This document shows positions 59,697-64,000 of a stretch of DNA of 64,000 bases, piece after piece. The position numbers were made by a program, and so were the translations under genes. This DNA is from Nocardia terrae (lineage in GTDB: Bacteria > Actinomycetota > Actinomycetes > Mycobacteriales > Mycobacteriaceae). The stretch spans positions 186,001 to 250,000 of the forward strand of contig NZ_WRPP01000008.1 of assembly GCF_009760405.1 (NCBI RefSeq), in the 5' to 3' direction. Numbering within the stretch: position 1 is the stretch's first letter; each line of letters starts with the position of its first letter. A model generated the notes under the pieces. It was not told the DNA's origin. It searched no databases and worked only from the letters and a program-made list of their open reading frames with translations.

Positions 59697-60952
59697 TCGG
59701 ATTCCTGCCCTTCCCGATCCGGTTCGGAACCAGAGATACGAATCTCACCGACCCGGTAGCGCGCCGCCGCGGGCAGCGGGATCACCAGCCCCGCGCTGGT
59801 GGTCCGCACGAGACGGAACGCCGTCAACACCGCGACGGCATCGTCGACCAGTTGTCGGGGTCCGTCGATTCCTCGATAGCCGCGCGCCCAACGCGGAAAC
59901 CGTTCCAGTAGAGCGGCGGCGTCACGCCACAGCTGTTCGCGGGTGGTCGGTCCCGGCACGGCGTCGAGTAGCAGCAATGCCGCGACCTTCGCGGTGGCTG
60001 TGTCATCGGGGAATCGCCCGTCGGTAGCCAGAGCGTCCGGGTCGACCAGCATCAGCCCCTCCGCCCGTTCTTCCAGGACGAACCCGCCTTGATCCGCGGC
60101 CCGCCGCACGAGCTGGCGGCCGGTTGGCGAGGCAAGGTACGCGCGTTCATCGCTATCGAGCTCGTCGAAGTACAGCACCGGATCATCGACCAAGCGGCGG
60201 AACACCGAGTGCCGCAGCCACAGATTGCGTTGCGTCTCCGACACACCCGTCACATCGGCGTGGCGCCCCGCCGCCAACCCATACCGCCGCTCGCGGGTCA
60301 ACTCGGCGAGCAGGTCGTCGACTCGCAACGGCACCTCATCCGTGGGGACGCCCAGCTGGGAGGGCCCCACTGGTGCGGCCAGCAAGCGCAGCAGCAGCGT
60401 ATGGTCCACGCGGTAAAGGACTTTCGCGGTCTCCGATTCCACGAAGGAGTCCGCGCTGCCATCGATCGCATCCAGCACCCCGAAAGATTCCAGCAGCCGC
60501 AAGGCATCGACGAACGCCATCCGCTCGGCGCGGCTGGCGGTGTCGAATGCCGAAACGACCGGATCGGTCGCGGTGGCGACACGCACCCGGTCCGCGAGCA
60601 TCCCGATCGTCGTCAATGGTGCCGCGAACAGCTCCGCTGCGACGACACAGCACAGCGCATAACGGCGACGGTCGAAAGGAGCACGGCCGGAACGAGATCG
60701 GCGAGCCGGGCGGGTTTCGTCGCTGATGCGCACCTTTGCCAGGCGGGCATACCCGAGCCTGGGCTCGACGATGAGCGCCCAGCCGCAGTAGTAATCGAAC
60801 CATTTCGTGATCGGGTCACGGCGCCGACGCACCAGATCGAACTTGTCCGGCGCGTTCCGGTCGGTAATGAGCGGATCCGCCAGCAGCCAGCGGATGCCGC
60901 GCGAGACCTCTTCGCGCTCGGCGATCACCAGCTGATTGGACAGCTCACTCAT
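59693..60952 (-). CDS. jetB: JetB, MukE-like subunit of the Wadjet system
   Basis: A 419-aa winged-helix kite-type protein (TIGR02678). Landmarks are EVSRGIRWLLADPLIT, FDLVRRRRDPITKWFDYYCGWAL, RRRYALCCVVAAELF and DALRLLESFGVLDAIDG, then EVPLRVDDLLAELTRERRYGL. Length is normal. The ATG at 60952 overlaps the jetA stop by 8 nt. With JetA it links JetC heads, as MukE does in MukBEF. Confidence 0.93.
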   Translation of the reverse strand: MSELSNQLVIAEREEVSRGIRWLLADPLITDRNAPDKFDLVRRRRDPITKWFDYYCGWALIVEPRLGYARLAKVRISDETRPARRSRSGRAPFDRRRYALCCVVAAELFAAPLTTIGMLADRVRVATATDPVVSAFDTASRAERMAFVDALRLLESFGVLDAIDGSADSFVESETAKVLYRVDHTLLLRLLAAPVGPSQLGVPTDEVPLRVDDLLAELTRERRYGLAAGRHADVTGVSETQRNLWLRHSVFRRLVDDPVLYFDELDSDERAYLASPTGRQLVRRAADQGGFVLEERAEGLMLVDPDALATDGRFPDDTATAKVAALLLLDAVPGPTTREQLWRDAAALLERFPRWARGYRGIDGPRQLVDDAVAVLTAFRLVRTTSAGLVIPLPAAARYRVGEIRISGSEPDREGQESE

Positions 60953-62468
60953 CGCGCCCCGCCTTCCGGCCGGGCGCACTGACCCGGACCACATAGTCGG
61001 GACCGCGGAAAACCCCTCGCGGCGTCTTCAACTCGGCTTGACCGCCCCCGGTCGGTGGACGAATCGTGATCTCGACTCGTCCATCCGCGGTACTGCCGCG
61101 CCGCACCCCTTCGGAGTCCGGCGCGCTGCCCAGCGCACGTCCCAGGAGATCGAGCAATCGCTCGAAGACTTCGTGCTCGAGCCGCCCGAAGGCCGACAGC
61201 CGGACCACACCCCCGGTGTCGAGCATGTCCCAAGCCGCCTCCAGTTCGGCCCGCTCGAGCGCCGCCAGTTCCGCACGCCGAGCCTTCACCGCCGCCACAT
61301 CGCGCACCCGACCCGGGCGGCTGAAACGCTCGGTACGCCCCGAGGCGCGCAGCAGCGCCGATACGTCGACAGGCGGAGCCTGCGACCACGGCGTCGTCGA
61401 ACTGACCAATTCCGGATCGGGATGGGCAAGGTGGGCATGCCGAGCCGAGCCCACCCCGAAAGCGGTCGACCACAACCGATGCAGGTCGGCGGTCTCCGGC
61501 AGCACCGTGAACCAGCGGGCCAGTTCCCGAAAGTCGGCAACGGCATTGCTGGATCGCCTGCGTGACTCGGTGATTCGGTCCAGCACCTGCAGCAGTGTGA
61601 CAATCGCCCGGCGGCCGACCAGGTTCAGCTGCTCGATGCGGGCGGGCGAACCGGCGAGGGGGCGGAACCAGGCGCGCAGCCCCTCCCAGCGAGCCCGGCG
61701 ATGCTCCAGCCACGCCGCCGCCGGATCCTGTCCCGGTAGTTGCGGCAATTCGGCGCCCGCCAAGGCACGCTCATGCATTCGTGAAACGCCCGAGCTCTCG
61801 ATGCGGCCGACCCGCTCGGCGATGGTGTGCGCACGATGGTCGAGATTGGTCAGGAACTCCTGCAGGTAGACGACCGTGGCCGCTTTCACTTCACCGAAGA
61901 CCGCCAGATCGACGCCCTCAGCCCGCAACAACCGCTGCAGTTCGCCATTGAACTGTTTCGTATTGGCGCGCAGCGCTTCCAGGTGTCCTTCCAGTTCGGC
62001 CAACACGGTGAAGACCCTTTTGTCGGTGCCCTGGTCCAACTCACGCACCAGATCGCCCAGTCGATCGGCGATGGCGTCGAGAACCGCGGTCTGCAAGGCG
62101 CCAGTGGACGCCAGCAGCGAGATCGCGTGCAGCACACCCGCGAACGCCGCCTCCCCTTGCCTGGTGAGCGAATACTGCAGATTGCGGCGCTCGTATTCGG
62201 TTGCGGTCCGGTAGTTTTCGGAGTGATTCTGGATGACGTCGACCAAGCCCCAAGCCCGCAACTGTCCGAGCGCCGCGGTCAGATCCTCGTCCTCCAGCGC
62301 TTCCAACCACCCCACCGACCGCATCCGGGCCCGAACGTCGTCGAGCCCGAGGGCGGTCTCCATACGCTCATTGGCCTCCGCGAAGGCATGCAGCACCGCC
62401 ACATACAGTCCGGCCCGATCCCCGCTGGTGAAGCGGAACATTTCGGGCGGCACACGAATCGGATCCAT
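60945..62468 (-). CDS. jetA: JetA, MukF/kleisin-like subunit of the Wadjet system
   Basis: A 507-aa protein (TIGR02677). An N-terminal winged-helix part has PPEMFRFTSGDRAGLYVAVLHAF, followed by TEYERRNLQYSLTRQGEAAF, long helices (LAELEGHLEALRANTKQFNGELQRLL) and a C-terminal domain with AAWDMLDTGG. This fits the kleisin role in Jet, bridging JetC heads. The ATG at 62468 is preceded by GGGGGAGG, a very strong ribosome-binding site. It starts 81 nt after the jetD stop. Confidence 0.94.
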   Translation of the reverse strand: MDPIRVPPEMFRFTSGDRAGLYVAVLHAFAEANERMETALGLDDVRARMRSVGWLEALEDEDLTAALGQLRAWGLVDVIQNHSENYRTATEYERRNLQYSLTRQGEAAFAGVLHAISLLASTGALQTAVLDAIADRLGDLVRELDQGTDKRVFTVLAELEGHLEALRANTKQFNGELQRLLRAEGVDLAVFGEVKAATVVYLQEFLTNLDHRAHTIAERVGRIESSGVSRMHERALAGAELPQLPGQDPAAAWLEHRRARWEGLRAWFRPLAGSPARIEQLNLVGRRAIVTLLQVLDRITESRRRSSNAVADFRELARWFTVLPETADLHRLWSTAFGVGSARHAHLAHPDPELVSSTTPWSQAPPVDVSALLRASGRTERFSRPGRVRDVAAVKARRAELAALERAELEAAWDMLDTGGVVRLSAFGRLEHEVFERLLDLLGRALGSAPDSEGVRRGSTADGRVEITIRPPTGGGQAELKTPRGVFRGPDYVVRVSAPGRKAGRDE

Positions 62469-62549
62469 CGGCGCCTCCCCCGCTGAGCTCTGACCGCCCA
62501 CGATAGCCCTGCACACCGACACGAAACAGCCGCCGACGGGATCGCCCGC

Positions 62550-63773
62550 TCAGCTCTGGACGACCGTCCTCGCCAGCTCGTCCAGCAAGGCTGGCGCAAC
62601 GCGTTCCTCCGGCACGGACCTGCCGGTCGCAAGCAGATGTTCCGACAGCTCCAGATCCCATGGCACCGGGCTCACCCGGCCGACGGGCGGTGCGTCGACA
62701 CCGAGAGCGGCCAGATAGTCAGCGCTGGTCATCCGCCACGGCGTCGCATCCAACCGGGCAACCATGTGCGCGGCGATCCGCAGACCCTCGCCATCGAAAT
62801 CACCGTGGTAATAGAGGTCGGTCCCAGCGTCGGCAAGCCGTCGGAGCAATACCACGGCCGCGCTGCGCGGCCAGCCGGAAGTGCACACTAAAGGAGGCGT
62901 GTGCACACCGAATCGAGTGACGGCCAGGGCGATAACACTCGGGTTCTCGACGACCCAGACTCGCCGCGGCACCGCGGCGACGCCTCGGGCAGCACGCAAC
63001 TGCTGCAGGGTGAGCACCGCCGCAAGCCCCGCATCGACACAAGAATCCAGCACTCGCGCCACCACCGAATCCCCGCCCACTCTCAACCCGGCCGTCAGCA
63101 CCGTCGATGACAGCTCGTCACCGGCCAATCCCGCCCGCTCCCATAACGCCCGCAATCCCGCCCGACCTGTCGGTGGATCGATCCCGTACAGCGCCACGAG
63201 CGCCCGCACCACCAACCCCTGCACGCGCTGCCCCTCATCCAGCCCGTGCGGATCCCCCAGCACAGTCTCCGCGAACACGGGCAATGGTGTTCCAGCACCC
63301 GGCAATTCCCGAATCACCCGCAGCGCCTGCTCCAATTCCGCACGGGTGCGCTCCACCGAGCCCCCGATCACCCCGGCCCGCCGGGTAGCCTCCGCCCACT
63401 CCAGCAGGGCAGGCTGATCCCGGACAACCTCATGCTCGAAGAGCCACTCCCACAACGAGTTCCGCTCCCCCATCACCCGCTCCCGATCAGCGGCCCGATC
63501 TCCGATCGGCCCCTCGATCCCCGCTACGACTTCGCGCAGTGACGAACCGGTCACCTCGCGCACGACCGCCTCAACTTCCGGCACCGCCACGCTGACGAAC
63601 TCCCCCGGCAGGTAGGCCATCCCGAAAAAGTCGGCAATCGCAGTCCGCTGCCCCTCATCCAACGGCCCCACCCTGACCCTGGCCACCGCCCGCCCCGACG
63701 ACAGCCGCCGATGCAACTCCCGCCACAACGGCGCCAAACCGGCAGGGAGCCCGAACGCGGTAGGGTCTGTCAC
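62550..63773 (-). CDS. jetD: JetD, Toprim-like nuclease of the Wadjet system
   Basis: A 407-aa protein (TIGR02679 type). The C-terminal Toprim-like domain (about 285-400) has VWVVENPSVIALA with the catalytic Glu and LYYHGDFDGEGLRIA with the D-x-D metal site (about 325-327), both intact. The N-terminal part (AIADFFGMAYLPGE, LEWLFEHEVV-like segment) is the arm domain. JetD cleaves the plasmid at the loop base. It is first in the transcription order here, whereas the usual Wadjet I order is jetA-B-C-D. GTG start without a strong ribosome-binding site. Confidence 0.93.
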   Translation of the reverse strand: MTDPTAFGLPAGLAPLWRELHRRLSSGRAVARVRVGPLDEGQRTAIADFFGMAYLPGEFVSVAVPEVEAVVREVTGSSLREVVAGIEGPIGDRAADRERVMGERNSLWEWLFEHEVVRDQPALLEWAEATRRAGVIGGSVERTRAELEQALRVIRELPGAGTPLPVFAETVLGDPHGLDEGQRVQGLVVRALVALYGIDPPTGRAGLRALWERAGLAGDELSSTVLTAGLRVGGDSVVARVLDSCVDAGLAAVLTLQQLRAARGVAAVPRRVWVVENPSVIALAVTRFGVHTPPLVCTSGWPRSAAVVLLRRLADAGTDLYYHGDFDGEGLRIAAHMVARLDATPWRMTSADYLAALGVDAPPVGRVSPVPWDLELSEHLLATGRSVPEERVAPALLDELARTVVQS

Positions 63774-63942
63774 CCGGCCGAGGCTATCGACCCGCCACCC
63801 CTTCGCCGCAACCGGACCGCACCCGAAAGGGGGCCATCACCGAGCTGTTCCACCAATCGACGAGCTGGGCATCGGCCGGTGACCAAATGGGATGGACTGG
63901 CGGATCGCCACACAAAGCACACTAGGGCGGTCTATAGTCGCA

Positions 63943-63967
63943 TTTATTATATCTAAACTATAATAAA
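63943..63967 (+). promoter_or_regulatory. AT-rich palindrome with consensus -10 box
   Basis: TTTATTATA (63943-63951) and TATAATAAA (63959-63967) are perfect inverted repeats around a 7-nt spacer, and the right arm contains a consensus TATAAT (63959-63964). In a GC-rich genome this stands out as a repressor-controlled promoter. No clear -35 was found. A ribosome-binding site TAGGAG at 63992-63997 near the window end shows that the gene starts just beyond it. Confidence 0.6.
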
Positions 63968-64000
63968 CGTAGAGTTCGTCAAGGTTACCCGTAGGAGACA

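Noticed and set aside
1..64000. CRISPR arrays, rRNA, tRNA, cobalamin or glycine riboswitches
   Set aside because: No evenly spaced direct repeats were seen. Regions before cobS, cobU and gcvT showed no riboswitch signature by eye, and no tRNA cloverleaf stood out; a covariance search would be needed for certainty.

Overview
The window is 64 kb of high-GC actinobacterial chromosome, most likely Nocardia or a close mycolate-containing relative. Support comes from the strongly G/C-ending codons, a ctaF-ctaC/asnB block and an erpA-like, adoK, cob, ilvE and gcvT set whose content matches the Mycobacterium tuberculosis region around Rv2199c-Rv2211c, an antigen-85-like esterase, WXG100-like proteins and many small secreted or lipoproteins. 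No rRNA, tRNA or CRISPR array was seen.

Layout. 1-2.2 kb: end of an IclR-like regulator, a small membrane protein, and a fluoride-channel pair (fluC/crcB) with a candidate fluoride riboswitch. 1.9-7.2 kb: two paralogous small secreted proteins with similar leaders, in inverted orientation, bracket a flavin monooxygenase with a fourfold operator, an XRE/MmyB-like regulator, a TnpB-only IS element and an SDR. 7.3-12.7 kb: Nudix, DUF2231, NADAR, a DUF1444-like protein, an FAD oxidase and a degenerate SDR. 12.9-16.8 kb: cytochrome oxidase ctaF-ctaC and divergent asnB. 16.9-18.8 kb: two tiny ORFs and two membrane proteins. 19.0-24.7 kb: a tight three-gene module of an 877-aa helical protein, a J-like protein and an unusual Hsp70. 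24.8-31.5 kb: DUF1254 lipoprotein, metQ-metN-metI methionine importer plus a truncated MetQ, a repetitive secreted protein and DUF4239. 31.7-35.0 kb: cobS and a cobU-cobT fusion for the lower loop of cobalamin. 35.1-39.0 kb: GlxA-type regulator, small ORFs, DUF3043, erpA-like carrier, adenosine kinase. 39.0-40.1 kb: Rpn-like nuclease with a separate copy of its C-terminal module. 40.3-49.9 kb: MBL-fold hydrolase, ilvE, GNAT, gcvT, small secreted protein, antigen-85-like esterase, DEDDh-BRCT exonuclease, DUF3311 plus sodium/solute symporter. 50.0-54.5 kb: a WXG100-like cluster with a lipoprotein and a membrane protein. 54.6-55.6 kb: two frameshifted genes, one of them RNase HI. 55.6-63.8 kb: a Wadjet (Jet) anti-plasmid system in the order jetD-jetA-jetB-jetC. 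The last 60 bp hold a strong AT-rich palindromic promoter for a gene beyond the window.

The conserved metabolic core appears to be interrupted by accessory insertions. The points most worth follow-up are the Rpn gene pair with an internal start, the Hsp70/J-like/helical operon, the permuted Wadjet operon, the fourfold CAAC-N4-GTTG operator and the inverted secreted-protein paralogues.
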